DNA of 64,000 nt from Candidatus Methylomirabilota bacterium. GTDB taxonomy: Bacteria; Methylomirabilota; Methylomirabilia; Rokubacteriales; CSP1-6. The DNA is taken from the NCBI GenBank assembly GCA_035936835.1, contig DASYVT010000199.1:1-64000 (forward strand), written 5' to 3'. Under the pieces are notes generated by a model, which had not been told where the DNA came from, did no database searches, and was given only the letters and a program-made list of their open reading frames with translations. Shown in pieces: positions 48,975 through 58,650 of the stretch (the stretch's first letter is position 1; each line of letters begins with the position of its first letter). Made by a program: the position numbers and the translations under genes.

Positions 48975-50134
48975 ACCGCGTGGGCCGTGAACTTCGGCAG
49001 CACGTCCTTGCCGAGCCTGGCGATCTGTTCCAGCATCGCGTCCTTGGGCATGCCCATGCTGTTGCTCAGGTGCACATACTCGAGGCCGGGAAACTTCTCC
49101 TCGAGCGATCGCAGGTAGGCGATCAGCTCCTCGGGCGGGCCGGCGAACCAGGCGCCGACCTTCATGTAGTCCTCGACGGTCGGGACGCCGGCGGCGCTCC
49201 AGCCGCCGCGGCGCGTGGACGCCTCGAGCTGCGCCGGCGTGATCCCCGGCACGAAGCCCAGCGGGCCGAACATCTTGACGTGCTCCTCGTACCACGGCGT
49301 GATCTCGCGGACGGCCCGCTCGCGCGAATCCGCCAGGTGGTAGAAGATGCCGAGGCTCAGGCCTTCTCCCAAGGTGTAGTTGAGCCCGGCGCGCTCGGCG
49401 GCCTCCTGATAAGCATAGATCGACTTCTCCGCCATCGTCGCCGCGCCGCCGCCGATCAGCCCCTTGATGCGGTGCTTCATCATGAAGTCGAGGCCGCGGG
49501 CGCCGGCGCTCACGACCGGCTGCCAGCATTCGACCGGCTGGCGAAGCGGCCGCGGGACGAGGGTGATCTCCTTCAGCTCGTAGCCGCGATACGGCACGGC
49601 GGGCGGCAGGGTGTAGTGCTTGCCCTGATGCGAGAAGGACTCCGAGCGAAACGCCTTCATGACAATGTCCACCTGCTCCTCGAAGAGATCGCGGTTGGCC
49701 TCGGCGTCGAGCATCGGCGCGCCGAACGTCTCGACCTCGCGCGTGTGGTACCCGCGGCCCACGCCAAAGACGGTGCGCCCACCCGTAAGGACGTCCGCGG
49801 TGGCGAAGTCTTCCGCCAGCCTGAGCGGGTGCCACATGGGAGCGATGTTGAACCCGCAGCCGATGCGCAGGTACCTAGTCAGATGCGCCAGGTGGACGGC
49901 AACCATCATGATGTTGGGAATGCACTCGTAGCCCTCGTGCTGGAAATGATGCTCGGCCAGCCAAAGGGTGTGGTACCCGTGCTCGTCCATGCAGCGCGCG
50001 ATGGCCTCGGCCTTCTCGAAGACGGAGACGAGGTGCTCGTTCGGATAGCGACGCTCGTTGGCGGGCGTGGCCAGCTGGCCCATGTCGCCGAGATCGATGT
50101 GGCCCGCGTAGACGTTCGAAAACTTGGTGATCAT
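48971..50134 (-). CDS. Luciferase-like (LLM) flavin-dependent monooxygenase
   Basis: A 387-residue paralogue of the gene at 36836. MITKFSNVYAGHIDLG, TLWLAEHHFQHEGYECIP, FGVGRGYHTREVETFGAPML and LKEITLVPRPLRQPVECWQP are shared nearly word for word. ATG 50134 sits behind GAGAGG. It is encoded between an enolase-superfamily gene and a coupled aminotransferase in one minus-strand operon. Confidence 0.92.
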   Translation of the reverse strand: MITKFSNVYAGHIDLGDMGQLATPANERRYPNEHLVSVFEKAEAIARCMDEHGYHTLWLAEHHFQHEGYECIPNIMMVAVHLAHLTRYLRIGCGFNIAPMWHPLRLAEDFATADVLTGGRTVFGVGRGYHTREVETFGAPMLDAEANRDLFEEQVDIVMKAFRSESFSHQGKHYTLPPAVPYRGYELKEITLVPRPLRQPVECWQPVVSAGARGLDFMMKHRIKGLIGGGAATMAEKSIYAYQEAAERAGLNYTLGEGLSLGIFYHLADSRERAVREITPWYEEHVKMFGPLGFVPGITPAQLEASTRRGGWSAAGVPTVEDYMKVGAWFAGPPEELIAYLRSLEEKFPGLEYVHLSNSMGMPKDAMLEQIARLGKDVLPKFTAHAV

Positions 50135-50157
50135 CTCGGTGTCCTCTCTCCTCGCCC

Positions 50158-51309
50158 CTATGGCCCTTCGTCGGCCACAGAGGGCAGCGACCGCGGCGGA
50201 AACCGGCGGCCCGGGAAGCGCGCGAGCGCCGCTTCGTCCAACTCGATGCCGAGACCGGGGTCCTGGGGGACGGTGATGTAGCCGTCGCGCACCGCGAAAC
50301 CTGGGCGCGCGATCTCGCGCCCCCGGGCCTCGAAGTTCACGAAGTACTCGGTGATGAGAAAGTTCGGGATGGCGGCCGAGACCTGGAGCGTCGCGGCGAG
50401 CCCCACCGTGGTGCTGTTGTAGTTGTGGGGCGCGACCGTCACGAACGAGGGCTCGGCCATCTGGGCGATCGCGCGGAGCTCCAGGATGCCGCCGCAGTTG
50501 CAGACATCGGGATTGATGATGTCCGCGGCGCGCAGCTCGAAGACGCGGCGGAACTCCGCGCGCGTGTACAGCTCTTCTCCGGTCACGACGGGAATGCGGA
50601 TCTGCCGGCGGCACTCGGCCAGCGATTCCAAATTTGTTGAGGAGACGGGCTCCTCGTACCAGAACGGCCGGAAGGGCTCCATGGCGCGGGCGACGCGGAT
50701 TGCGTGCATGGGCGCCAGCCGGCGGTGCACCTCGATCAGGAGATCCACCTCAGGCCCGACGGCCTCGCGCACGGCGGCCACCGTGGCCACGGCCTGCTCT
50801 TCGGTCTCGCGCGAGACGTGCGTGCGCCAGGGACCTGGAAACGGGTCGAACTTGAGCGCGGTGAACCCGCGGCCGACCGTCTCGCGCGCCCGCGCCGCGT
50901 AGTCGGCGGGCGACTTGCCGTGGCCGTACCAGCCGTTGGCGTACACGCGGATGCGCTCGCGGCACGGCCCGCCCAGCAGCGCGTGCACCGGGACACCATG
51001 GCGCTTGCCGGCGATGTCCCACAGCGCCTGCTCGAGCCCGCTGACCGCGCTCCAGAAATCCATCGCCCCGCGCTTGGCCGCGAAGTCGTTGTACGCCATG
51101 TGGACGAAGTGCGTGATGTGCGAGGCGTCGCGTCCGACCAGGTAACGGGCGAGCGCTTCGACATGGGCGACGATGCTCGCGTCACGATCCGCCTGGGTGT
51201 AGCACTCGCCCCATCCGTGCAGACCCGCCTCCGTCTCGACCTTGACGAAGAGCAGGTTTTTGCCGCCGCCGAGGTCGGTCAGAAACGGCATAACTCCTGT
51301 GACACGCAT
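50158..51309 (-). CDS. Mandelate racemase/galactonate dehydratase-like enolase-superfamily enzyme
   Basis: A 383-residue enzyme of the enolase superfamily. The KxD strand is TALKFDPF. Metal ligands are in LLIEVH (Glu), WYEEPV (Glu) and VTGEELYT (Glu), and the catalytic His in VAPHNYNS. The N-terminal capping domain includes LHGWGECYTQ. The superfamily abstracts a proton alpha to a carboxylate, giving racemisation or dehydration of acid sugars. It heads the operon with the LLM gene and the aminotransferase. Confidence 0.92.
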   Translation of the reverse strand: MRVTGVMPFLTDLGGGKNLLFVKVETEAGLHGWGECYTQADRDASIVAHVEALARYLVGRDASHITHFVHMAYNDFAAKRGAMDFWSAVSGLEQALWDIAGKRHGVPVHALLGGPCRERIRVYANGWYGHGKSPADYAARARETVGRGFTALKFDPFPGPWRTHVSRETEEQAVATVAAVREAVGPEVDLLIEVHRRLAPMHAIRVARAMEPFRPFWYEEPVSSTNLESLAECRRQIRIPVVTGEELYTRAEFRRVFELRAADIINPDVCNCGGILELRAIAQMAEPSFVTVAPHNYNSTTVGLAATLQVSAAIPNFLITEYFVNFEARGREIARPGFAVRDGYITVPQDPGLGIELDEAALARFPGRRFPPRSLPSVADEGP

Positions 51310-51393
51310 GACCGGGACTCTACCAGAATCTGGCAGCCGTGATACGATTCGGCGCGATTCGAGATTCCGCACTTGAAGAGGAGAGGGGCATCC

Positions 51394-52623
51394 ATGAACG
51401 AGGGGGCGCAGGCGGGGAGCGAGGGCGCGCTGGCGGGCATCCGCATTTTGGACCTGACGCAATTCGAGGCCGGCACGTCGTGCACGCAGCTCCTGGGCTG
51501 GCTCGGCGCCGACATCATCAAGATCGAGCCCATCGGCGGCGAGCAGTCGCGCCGGAACCGCCAGGAGGTGCCTGGGCTCGACGCGATGTTCTTCCTGCTC
51601 TTCAACGCCAACAAGCGCAGCGTCACGATCGACCTCAAGCATCCTGACGGCCGCGCGCTCTTTCTCTCGATGGCAGAGCGCGCGGACGTGGTCGTCGAGA
51701 ACTTCGCGCCCGGCCTGATGGAGCGGCTGGGGCTCGGCTGGGACGCGCTGTGCGCCGTCAACCCGCGGATCATCTTCGCGCGGTTGAAGGGCTTCGGGCT
51801 CTCGGGGCCGTACCACGAATACAAGAGCTTCGACATGATCGCCCAGGCGACAGGCGGCGTGATGAGCGTCACCGGCTTCGCGGATCGCGAGCCCGTGCTC
51901 TGCGGCGCCAATATCGGCGACAGCGGGGCCGGCGTGCACATGGCGGCCGGCATCATGGCCGCGCATATCGAGCGGACGCGGACCGGCAAGGGCCAGGTCG
52001 TCGAGGTGTCGATGCAGGAGGCGGTGGCCAACCTGATGCGCCAGCGCTACGTCGCCCACTACCGCGACGGCAGGCCGACCGGGCGCCGGGGAAACAACGC
52101 GCCGCCGGGCGCCGTCCCGGACGGCCTCTACGCGTGCGCGCCAGGGGGACCGAACGACTACGTGTACATCTACGTGCAGCCGATGAACCAGGGCATGTGG
52201 TCCGACTTTGCCCGCGCCATCGGCCGCGAGGATCTCCTCAGCGACCCCCGCTGCGTGGACGCGCCGACGCGCTGGCAGCACGTCGACGCGCTCAATGAGA
52301 TCGCGCGGGCGTGGACGGGCGCGCGCTCGAAGCAGGAGGTGATGGCCACGCTCGCCAAGGCCGGCGTGCCGTGCGGCGCCGTCCTGGACACGGCCGAGGT
52401 GCTGGACGACCCGCACCTGAACGCCCGCGACGCCATCGTGACGATCGACCATCCCACCCGGGGGCGGTTCCGTGTCCCCGGCTGTCCGATACGGCTGTCA
52501 GCCTCGGAGCCAGTGACCACACCCCCGCCGCTCGCCGGACAGCACACCGACGAAGTGCTGGGAGAGGTACTCGGTCTGTCGCCGGCCGGCGTGGCTGACC
52601 TGAGGACGCGCGGCGTCGTCTGA
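51394..52623 (+). CDS. CaiB/BaiF-family (class III) CoA-transferase
   Basis: A 409-residue CoA-transferase (PF02515). LDLTQFEAGTSCTQLLGWLG and ADIIKIEPIGGEQSR open it, with NKRSVTIDLKHPDGRALFL and VENFAPGLMERLGLGWD. The catalytic Asp is in KSFDMIAQATGGVMSVTG. It transfers CoA between carboxylic acids. ATG 51394 has GAGGAGAGG upstream. Downstream is a REP-like hairpin, then an MFS transporter. With the acyl-CoA dehydrogenases it suggests activation of an uptake substrate as CoA thioester. Confidence 0.93.
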   Translation: MNEGAQAGSEGALAGIRILDLTQFEAGTSCTQLLGWLGADIIKIEPIGGEQSRRNRQEVPGLDAMFFLLFNANKRSVTIDLKHPDGRALFLSMAERADVVVENFAPGLMERLGLGWDALCAVNPRIIFARLKGFGLSGPYHEYKSFDMIAQATGGVMSVTGFADREPVLCGANIGDSGAGVHMAAGIMAAHIERTRTGKGQVVEVSMQEAVANLMRQRYVAHYRDGRPTGRRGNNAPPGAVPDGLYACAPGGPNDYVYIYVQPMNQGMWSDFARAIGREDLLSDPRCVDAPTRWQHVDALNEIARAWTGARSKQEVMATLAKAGVPCGAVLDTAEVLDDPHLNARDAIVTIDHPTRGRFRVPGCPIRLSASEPVTTPPPLAGQHTDEVLGEVLGLSPAGVADLRTRGVV

Positions 52624-52646
52624 GTCGGCGCCCGCCTCGCTCTCCC

Positions 52647-52678
52647 CTCACCCTACCCTCTCCCCTCAGGGGAGAGGG
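52647..52678. repeat. REP-like palindromic repeat, copy 2
   Basis: CCCTCTCCCC (52656-52665), loop TCA, GGGGAGAGGG (52669-52678), preceded by CCCTCACCCTA. A perfect 10-bp stem. It shares sequence and layout with copy 1 at 21262 and lies just after the CoA-transferase stop, where it can serve as a transcription end or message stabiliser. Confidence 0.75.
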
Positions 52679-52702
52679 ATTCGATGGTGTATCATCCGCC
52701 AG

Positions 52703-53968
52703 ATGAGCACGCTGACAACGACGTCAGTTCACGCATCCGTCCGCGGCAAATTGATGGCCACGCTGTTCGTGGCGCAGGTCTGCGGGAGCACCGGGCAGTC
52801 GATCGGGATGGCGGTCGGCAGCATCGTGGCGGCCAGCATCACCGGGACGAATACCTGGTCGGGCCTGCCGATCGCCGTCGGCGCGCTCGGAACAGCCCTC
52901 GCGAGCTGGCCGCTGGCCCGCCTGATGGCCCGTTCGGGGCGCCGGCCGGGTCTGGCGCTGGGCTATGGCCTCGCCGTCATCGGTTCTCTCCTCGCCATGA
53001 TGGGCGTGGGCGTCGGCAGTTTCTGGCTGCTGCTCGGCGGGATGGCGCTCTTCGGGATCGCGAGCACCTCCAACCTCCTCGCCCGGTACGCCGCCGCCGA
53101 CGTCACGTCGCCCGCGCAGCGCGGCCGGGCGATGGGGCTGATCGTGTGGGGCTCGACGATCGGCTCGATCATCGGGCCGAACCTGATGGCCCCGGCCCTG
53201 CGCCTCGGCGCGCTTCTCGGGGTCTCGTCGGTCGCGAGCGCGTTCCTCATCGCCGTGGGCAGTTACGCGCTCGCGTCGCTCCTGATCGAGGTGTTCCTGC
53301 GGCCCGATCCGCTGGCGATCGCGCGCCACAGCCAGGAGATCGCCGACGCGGGCCGTCCCGCCGGCCCGGCCCGCCGGCTGGGCGCGATCCTCGGAGATGT
53401 GCGCGTGCAGATCGCGCTGGCGACGCTCTCGATCAGCCAGTTCGTGATGATCAGCACGACCTCCACGTCACCCCTCTACCTCCACGACCAGGGGCATCAC
53501 GTGCAGACGATCGGGCTGGCCGTGTCCTTTCACCTGGCCGGCATGTATGTCACGTCGCCGCTGTCGGGCTGGCTGTGCGACCGCTTCGGACGGCTGCTGA
53601 TGATCGGCGCCGGCGCCGTGATCCTGATCGTCGCCGTCCTGCTGGCGGGACTCGCCCCGGGTACCGACCGCGTCCTGGTCATCCTCGCGCTCTTCCTGAA
53701 CGGCGTGGGCTGGAATCTCGCGTTCGTGGCCGGGAGCGCGCTGCTGACCGACGCGCTGACGCCGGCGGAGCGGCCGTCGATCCAGGGCTTCGCCGACCTC
53801 TTCATGGGCTTGATGGGCGCCCTCGGATCCGCCGCCGGCGGGATGATCCTCGGCGTGTGGGGCTTCGCCATTCTCAACGCGGTGGGCGGCGCGCTGGCGC
53901 TCGGCCCGCTCGCGGTCACGCTGTTCCGCCGCCCGGCCCTCTACCCGCTCGCCACGAGGGAAAGCTGA
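52703..53968 (+). CDS. MFS transporter
   Basis: A 421-residue protein with about 12 hydrophobic segments. LATLFVAQ-like first span (KLMATLFVAQVCGSTGQSIG), motif A copies PLARLMARSGRRPGLALGYG and GWLCDRFGRLLMIG, and RGRAMGLIVWGSTIGSIIGP are typical. It is followed after 1 bp by the amidohydrolase gene, so transporter, amidohydrolase and hydrolase form a transcript that imports and processes a compound. Confidence 0.9.
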   Translation: MSTLTTTSVHASVRGKLMATLFVAQVCGSTGQSIGMAVGSIVAASITGTNTWSGLPIAVGALGTALASWPLARLMARSGRRPGLALGYGLAVIGSLLAMMGVGVGSFWLLLGGMALFGIASTSNLLARYAAADVTSPAQRGRAMGLIVWGSTIGSIIGPNLMAPALRLGALLGVSSVASAFLIAVGSYALASLLIEVFLRPDPLAIARHSQEIADAGRPAGPARRLGAILGDVRVQIALATLSISQFVMISTTSTSPLYLHDQGHHVQTIGLAVSFHLAGMYVTSPLSGWLCDRFGRLLMIGAGAVILIVAVLLAGLAPGTDRVLVILALFLNGVGWNLAFVAGSALLTDALTPAERPSIQGFADLFMGLMGALGSAAGGMILGVWGFAILNAVGGALALGPLAVTLFRRPALYPLATRES

Positions 53969-53969
53969 C

Positions 53970-55439
53970 ATGACAAACCAGAATCCCCACGCGTTCCGCA
54001 TCCGCCCGGGCATGCGTCGCGGGCTTCGCTCCGAGATTCCCCTCCCCACCCGGCTCGTCTCCAACGAAGAGTTCCCGCCCCTGCCGCAGACGGCCGCACA
54101 GCGGGCGGTCGAGGACAGAATCCTCGCCGAGGCGGGGCGCCTGGCGCCGCGGCTCGGGTTGAGTCGGCGCGATTTCTTGCGACAAAGCGGCGGCATCGCG
54201 ACATCACTCCTGGCCATGAACGCGGTCTTCGGCCGGTTCTTCGACGTGCTGCCGGTCGAGGCGGCCGATCCGGGCGCGTTCAAGGAGCGCACGGGCGATC
54301 CCTTCTTCATCCTCGACGTGCAGCTCCACTACGTAGGCGCCGGGTACGACCCCGGCAATGCGGAGGCGGGAAGGAAGGGCGCAGTCACGAAGCAGGCGCT
54401 CCTCGGGCTGCGCCGGCAGTCGCGGCGCTTGAACCCGAAGCTCGCGTCCGACCACGGCACGCTCGCCGATCTCTCGTGGGAGAATCTCGTCAAGGAAGTG
54501 TTCCTGGACAGCGAGACGGCGATCGGCCTCATCTCGACCCCGCCCGGACCCTATCCCGAGGAGGCGGTGGTGCCGCCGAAGGAGATGACGCATATCCGCG
54601 ACGAGATCAATCGCGTGACGCAGTCGCGCCGCATGCTGGCCCACGGCCTCATCACTCCCCAGCTCGGCCAGGCCGATCTCGACTTCATGGACCAGCAGGC
54701 CTCCACGCTCAAAGTGGACGCGTGGAAGGGATATACCGGAGCCGCTCCCAAGGGTTTCGATCGTGGGTGGTTCGTCGACGACGAGAAGATCGCCTACCCC
54801 ATGCTCGAGCGGGCGCGCAAGCTCGGCGTGCGGCGCGTGTGTCTGCACAAGGGCCTGCCGCTCGGGCCCGTCGCGGACTACAACCACCCGCGCGACCTGA
54901 TCAAGGCGGCCAGGGATTTCCCCGACATCGACTTCATCGCATACCATGCCGGGCTGCTCGGCGTGTTCTCGACGAATCAGTCCGCCGAAGTGCCGTGGAC
55001 CAGCGAGTTCTGCCGGATGAAGCAGAAGGAGCCGGGCCTCAAGAACATCTACATGGAGCTGGGATCGACATTCGGGCAGCTCGCCACGACCAATCCCACC
55101 GCCTGCGCCCATCTGCTGGGCCAGGTCATCGCCGCTTTCGGCGCCGATCACGTGCTGTGGGGCACGGACTCCATCTGGTACGGCACGCCGCAGTGGCAGA
55201 TCGAGGCATTCCGGCGCTTCGACATCCCCGACGCGCTGGTGGAGAAGCACGGGTATGCCCCGCTCACTCGCCCGGTCAAAGAACAGATCTTCGGGCTCAA
55301 CGCGGCCCGTCTCTTCAACGTCGACCTGAACGCCAAACGCAACGACATCCCGAAGGACTACCTGAGTCGGATGAAGATGAGCTATCTCGAGGAGGGGCCC
55401 GACCCGAGCCACCGCTGGTATGGATGGGTCACGGGATGA
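53970..55439 (+). CDS. Amidohydrolase family 2 protein with twin-arginine motif
   Basis: A 489-residue amidohydrolase (PF04909). A long N-terminal extension of about 65 residues precedes SRRDFLRQSGGIATSLLAMN, which looks like a Tat signal with an unusually long n-region. The metal site begins FFILDVQLHYVG. IDFIAYHAGLLGVFS, HVLWGTDSIWYGTPQ and IFGLNAARLFNVD are family strands. GTDS contains the catalytic Asp. It is followed by an alpha/beta hydrolase with an ATGA overlap. Probably exported or membrane associated. Confidence 0.88.
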   Translation: MTNQNPHAFRIRPGMRRGLRSEIPLPTRLVSNEEFPPLPQTAAQRAVEDRILAEAGRLAPRLGLSRRDFLRQSGGIATSLLAMNAVFGRFFDVLPVEAADPGAFKERTGDPFFILDVQLHYVGAGYDPGNAEAGRKGAVTKQALLGLRRQSRRLNPKLASDHGTLADLSWENLVKEVFLDSETAIGLISTPPGPYPEEAVVPPKEMTHIRDEINRVTQSRRMLAHGLITPQLGQADLDFMDQQASTLKVDAWKGYTGAAPKGFDRGWFVDDEKIAYPMLERARKLGVRRVCLHKGLPLGPVADYNHPRDLIKAARDFPDIDFIAYHAGLLGVFSTNQSAEVPWTSEFCRMKQKEPGLKNIYMELGSTFGQLATTNPTACAHLLGQVIAAFGADHVLWGTDSIWYGTPQWQIEAFRRFDIPDALVEKHGYAPLTRPVKEQIFGLNAARLFNVDLNAKRNDIPKDYLSRMKMSYLEEGPDPSHRWYGWVTG

Positions 55440-56257
55440 CGAGTTCGGGATTGAGTGGGAAGCTCGATAGGCCGGGTGGCGCCCTCCACTACGAGATCAT
55501 CGACGTGACGGCGCCGTGGGCGGCCGACGCGCCGCTGATCGTGTTCCATCACGGCGTCGGCGCCACCGCGGATATCTGGGCCGAGTGGCTGCCGGCTCTC
55601 GTGGATCGCTACCGCATCGCGCGGTTCGACACGCTGGGCTTCGGCCGCTCCGCCGTGCCCGGGCCGGGCTTCGCCTGGTCGCTCGACGGGCTCGCCGACG
55701 ACGTGCTGGCCGTCGCGCGGACGGCCGGCGCCGACCGTTTCCACCTGGTGGGAGAATCGCTGGGCGGCACAGTCGCGCTCCATCTCGCCAGCCGACATCC
55801 AGAGGTCGTGCGGAGCGTCACCGTCTCGAATGCCTCGCATCGTGGAGGCTCGATACAGCGCGCTCGGGAATGGCGCGCGTTCATCGGTGCGCGGGGCATG
55901 ATCGCGTGGGGCGAGATGATGACGCCGCTCCGACTCGACCGCGCGCATGTGCCCGAGGCGAAGTACCGCTGGTTCGAGCGCGCGCAGGCGGAGGCATCGG
56001 CCGACAGCGTCCTCGACCTGGCCGATCTGCTCATCGGCACCGATCTCACGGCCGAGCTCGGCGCCATCCGCGCTCCCGCGCTGCTCCTGGCGCCCGACCA
56101 GAGCCCGTTCGTGCCCCTCGCGGTCATGGAAGACATGCACGCGCGCATACCAGGATCGGAGCTCCAGGTCTTCCCCGGCGCCCGGCACGGCCTCCCCTGC
56201 TCGCATGGAGAGGCGTGCGGGCGCGCTCTGCGGGCCTTCCTCGACCGCCGCGGCTAG
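55436..56257 (+). CDS. Alpha/beta hydrolase (3-oxoadipate enol-lactonase-like)
   Basis: A 273-residue hydrolase (PF00561). VFHHGVGATADIWAEW, FDTLGFGRSAVPGPGF, LVGESLGGTVALHLASRHPE (Ser nucleophile) and a C-terminal GARHGLPCSHGE with the His are in the right order for enol-lactonase or peroxidase-like members. ATG 55436 is inside the amidohydrolase stop (ATGA). The same three-gene unit (MFS, amidohydrolase, hydrolase) suggests hydrolysis of a lactone or ester. Confidence 0.92.
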   Translation: MTSSGLSGKLDRPGGALHYEIIDVTAPWAADAPLIVFHHGVGATADIWAEWLPALVDRYRIARFDTLGFGRSAVPGPGFAWSLDGLADDVLAVARTAGADRFHLVGESLGGTVALHLASRHPEVVRSVTVSNASHRGGSIQRAREWRAFIGARGMIAWGEMMTPLRLDRAHVPEAKYRWFERAQAEASADSVLDLADLLIGTDLTAELGAIRAPALLLAPDQSPFVPLAVMEDMHARIPGSELQVFPGARHGLPCSHGEACGRALRAFLDRRG

Positions 56258-56290
56258 CGGATGGCGACCGGGGCGACGGACACTTCGTAA

Positions 56291-57325
56291 TCAGGGCGTG
56301 GTGGCACGCCGGGCCCCTTCCTCGCGGGCGTAGAGACGCAGGACGGCAACGGCGAGCCCCATGATCACCGGCCCCACGATCAAACCCGAAAGCCCCAGGA
56401 CTTCCAGGCCGCCGAAGAGCGCGACGAAGGTCAGCAAGGCCGGCATGGCCGCGTCGCCTACCAGGCGAGGCCGGATCACATAGTCGCTGAACCCCACGAC
56501 GATCAGCGCGCCCCAGACCAGCTCGACGATGGCCTTGGCCGGATGCCCACTCGCGAAGAGATAGAGCCCGGCGGGGATCCAGACCAGGAGCGTGCCGACG
56601 GCGGGCACCAGCGAGGCGAGCGCCGTCGCGACGCCGAAGAAGATCGCCTGTGGCACGCCGGTCATCCAGAAGCCGATGGTGGCGAGCACGCCCTGTGCGA
56701 GCCCGGTCAGCACCGTCCCGGACAGGGTCATGTGTCCCACACGCCGGAACTCGTCGAGCAGCATCCGCGTGTACTCGGGGCGAAGCGGCGAAACGACGAC
56801 GAGCGCCGAGACCATGCGCGGCCAGTACCGCAAGACCACGTGCATGGCCAGCAGCGCGAAGAAGAGACCGAGGAGAGCAATGAAGGTGCCCGACGCGAGG
56901 GAGCCCGCTATGCCGGCCGATCGTGACGCGACCTCGCCGGCGCCGGCCTCCAGACGCGCTGTCAGGCTCGCGGCGGAGATGCCGAAGCGCTCGAGCCACC
57001 CTGTCACCACATCCACCCACACTGTCAGCGCTCCGCCGGGGCGCAGCTCCTCGCGGACGGTATTCGCGAGCCCCACCGCCCGCGTGACGAAGAGCGACAC
57101 GAAGCCCGCCAGGGCGCCCACGATGACCACCGCCGAGGCCATCACGGTCGTGAGCGATGCGACGAAGGGGCGCCCGGTGCGCCGCACGAGATACGCGTAG
57201 ATTGGCTGGAGCGTGAATGCCATCAGCACTCCGAGCAGCAGCCCCGTGACGAATGGGAGCACGAGCCAGGTGAGGGCCACCAGGGCCCCGACCGCGAGCC
57301 ATCCGAGCGCCTGCCGCTCGTTCAC
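56291..57325 (-). CDS. AI-2E (PerM/DUF20) family transporter
   Basis: A 344-residue inner-membrane protein (PF01594) with about eight hydrophobic segments. VLPFVTGLLLGVLMAFTLQP, LVPAVGTLLVWIPAGLYLFA, VGFSDYVIRPRLVGD and GGLEVLGLSGLIVGPVIMGL are family signatures. The start is GTG 57325, overlapping the DctM stop (GTGA), which ties it to the TRAP transporter operon. The family exports autoinducer 2 or other small molecules or acts as Na+/H+ exchanger. Confidence 0.9.
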   Translation of the reverse strand: MNERQALGWLAVGALVALTWLVLPFVTGLLLGVLMAFTLQPIYAYLVRRTGRPFVASLTTVMASAVVIVGALAGFVSLFVTRAVGLANTVREELRPGGALTVWVDVVTGWLERFGISAASLTARLEAGAGEVASRSAGIAGSLASGTFIALLGLFFALLAMHVVLRYWPRMVSALVVVSPLRPEYTRMLLDEFRRVGHMTLSGTVLTGLAQGVLATIGFWMTGVPQAIFFGVATALASLVPAVGTLLVWIPAGLYLFASGHPAKAIVELVWGALIVVGFSDYVIRPRLVGDAAMPALLTFVALFGGLEVLGLSGLIVGPVIMGLAVAVLRLYAREEGARRATTP

Positions 57326-58620
57326 CGCATCATGCTCGGCAGCCAGAGCGAGATCCAGGGAAACGCGACCAAAATCGCGAGACGCAGCACGTCGGCCCAC
57401 ATGAAGGGCAGCACGCCGCTGAAGACGGTCCCGGTGCTCACCTCGGGCAGGAGCGTCTTGAGCACGAACATGTTCATCCCGACCGGCGGGCTGATCAGGC
57501 CGATCTCGACCACGCACACGATGATGATGCCGAACCAGATGGGGTCGAACCCCAGCTGGACGATCACCGGGAAGAACACCGGGATCGTAAGCAGGATCAT
57601 CGACAGCTCCTCCATCGCCGTGCCGAGCACCACATAGACCACGCAGATCGCCGCCACCACCATCGTCGGGCTCAGATTGAAGCGCGTCACCCACCCCTTG
57701 AGGTCCGCCGGCATGGTCGTGATATTGACGAACTCCGCGAAGATCAGCGCGCCGATCAGGATCACGAACAGCATGGACGTCGTGCGGGCGCACTCGAGGA
57801 GCGAGGCGTAGAGCGTCCGCCAGGTGAGCGCGCGTCGCCACAGGGCGAACACCATGGCCCCGAAGGCGCCCATGGCCGCGCCCTCGGTGGCGGTGAAGAA
57901 GCCCACGTAGATGCCGCCCATCACGAAGATGAACAGCACCGCCACCGCCCACACGTCCTTGAGCGCGAGCAGGCGCTCGTGCCATGTCGAGTGTTCGCCC
58001 GGCGGGCCCGAGGCCGGATCGCGCCAGGTCATGTATTGGACGGCGCCGCAGAGCAGGAAGGCGCCGAGAATGCCGGGCAGGATCCCGGCCGCGAACAGCT
58101 TGCCGATATTCGTCTCGGTGAAGACACCGTAGATCACCATAATGGTGGACGGCGGGATCATGATGCCGAGCGTGCCGCCGCCGGCGACAACGCCCGCCGC
58201 GAGCCGGTCCGAGTAGCCGAAGCGCTTCATGGACGGGTACGCCACCTTCGCGAAGGTCGCCGCGGTGGCGATCGAGGAGCCGCAGATCCCGCCGAAGCCG
58301 GCGGACGCCCACACGGTCGCCATGGCCAGCCCCCCGCGCAGATGGCCGATGAAGGTGTACGCGGCGCGGAACAGCTCCTGCGACATGCCCGCGCGCGTGA
58401 CGAAGTTGCCCATCAGGATGAAGAGCGGCACCACCGACAGCGTGTAGTTGCGCCCCGTCTCGTAGATCTTGGTCTGCACCATGGCGGAGGCCACGAGCCA
58501 GTTCCAGTCGCGCATGTAGGCGTAGCCGATGATGCCGACGATGCCCATGCAGTACGCGATGGGGATGCGCAGGAAGGCGAGCGCCATCATCGCGGTGAGG
58601 CCGACGAGGCCCTCGATCAT
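57322..58620 (-). CDS. dctM: TRAP transporter large permease (DctM)
   Basis: A 432-residue membrane protein of the TRAP large-permease family (PF06808) with 12 or more segments. LGIMIPPSTIMVIYGVFTET is the family's substrate-region motif, and GLISPPVGMNMFVLKTLLPE the C-terminal one. It provides the sodium-coupled translocation unit. Order on the minus strand: dctP, dctQ, dctM, then AI-2E transporter. Confidence 0.94.
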   Translation of the reverse strand: MIEGLVGLTAMMALAFLRIPIAYCMGIVGIIGYAYMRDWNWLVASAMVQTKIYETGRNYTLSVVPLFILMGNFVTRAGMSQELFRAAYTFIGHLRGGLAMATVWASAGFGGICGSSIATAATFAKVAYPSMKRFGYSDRLAAGVVAGGGTLGIMIPPSTIMVIYGVFTETNIGKLFAAGILPGILGAFLLCGAVQYMTWRDPASGPPGEHSTWHERLLALKDVWAVAVLFIFVMGGIYVGFFTATEGAAMGAFGAMVFALWRRALTWRTLYASLLECARTTSMLFVILIGALIFAEFVNITTMPADLKGWVTRFNLSPTMVVAAICVVYVVLGTAMEELSMILLTIPVFFPVIVQLGFDPIWFGIIIVCVVEIGLISPPVGMNMFVLKTLLPEVSTGTVFSGVLPFMWADVLRLAILVAFPWISLWLPSMMR

Positions 58621-58650
58621 CGGCGGACTTCACTCATCGACGGACTCCCC

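Noticed and set aside
47778-49835. 685-residue form of the class V aminotransferase
   Set aside because: The extra N-terminal part is out of frame on top of the LLM gene. GTG 48974 overlaps its stop as in other coupled pairs here.
50158-52452. 764-residue form of the enolase-superfamily gene
   Set aside because: The part beyond 51309 is antisense to the CoA-transferase. The family starts at MRVTGVMPF.
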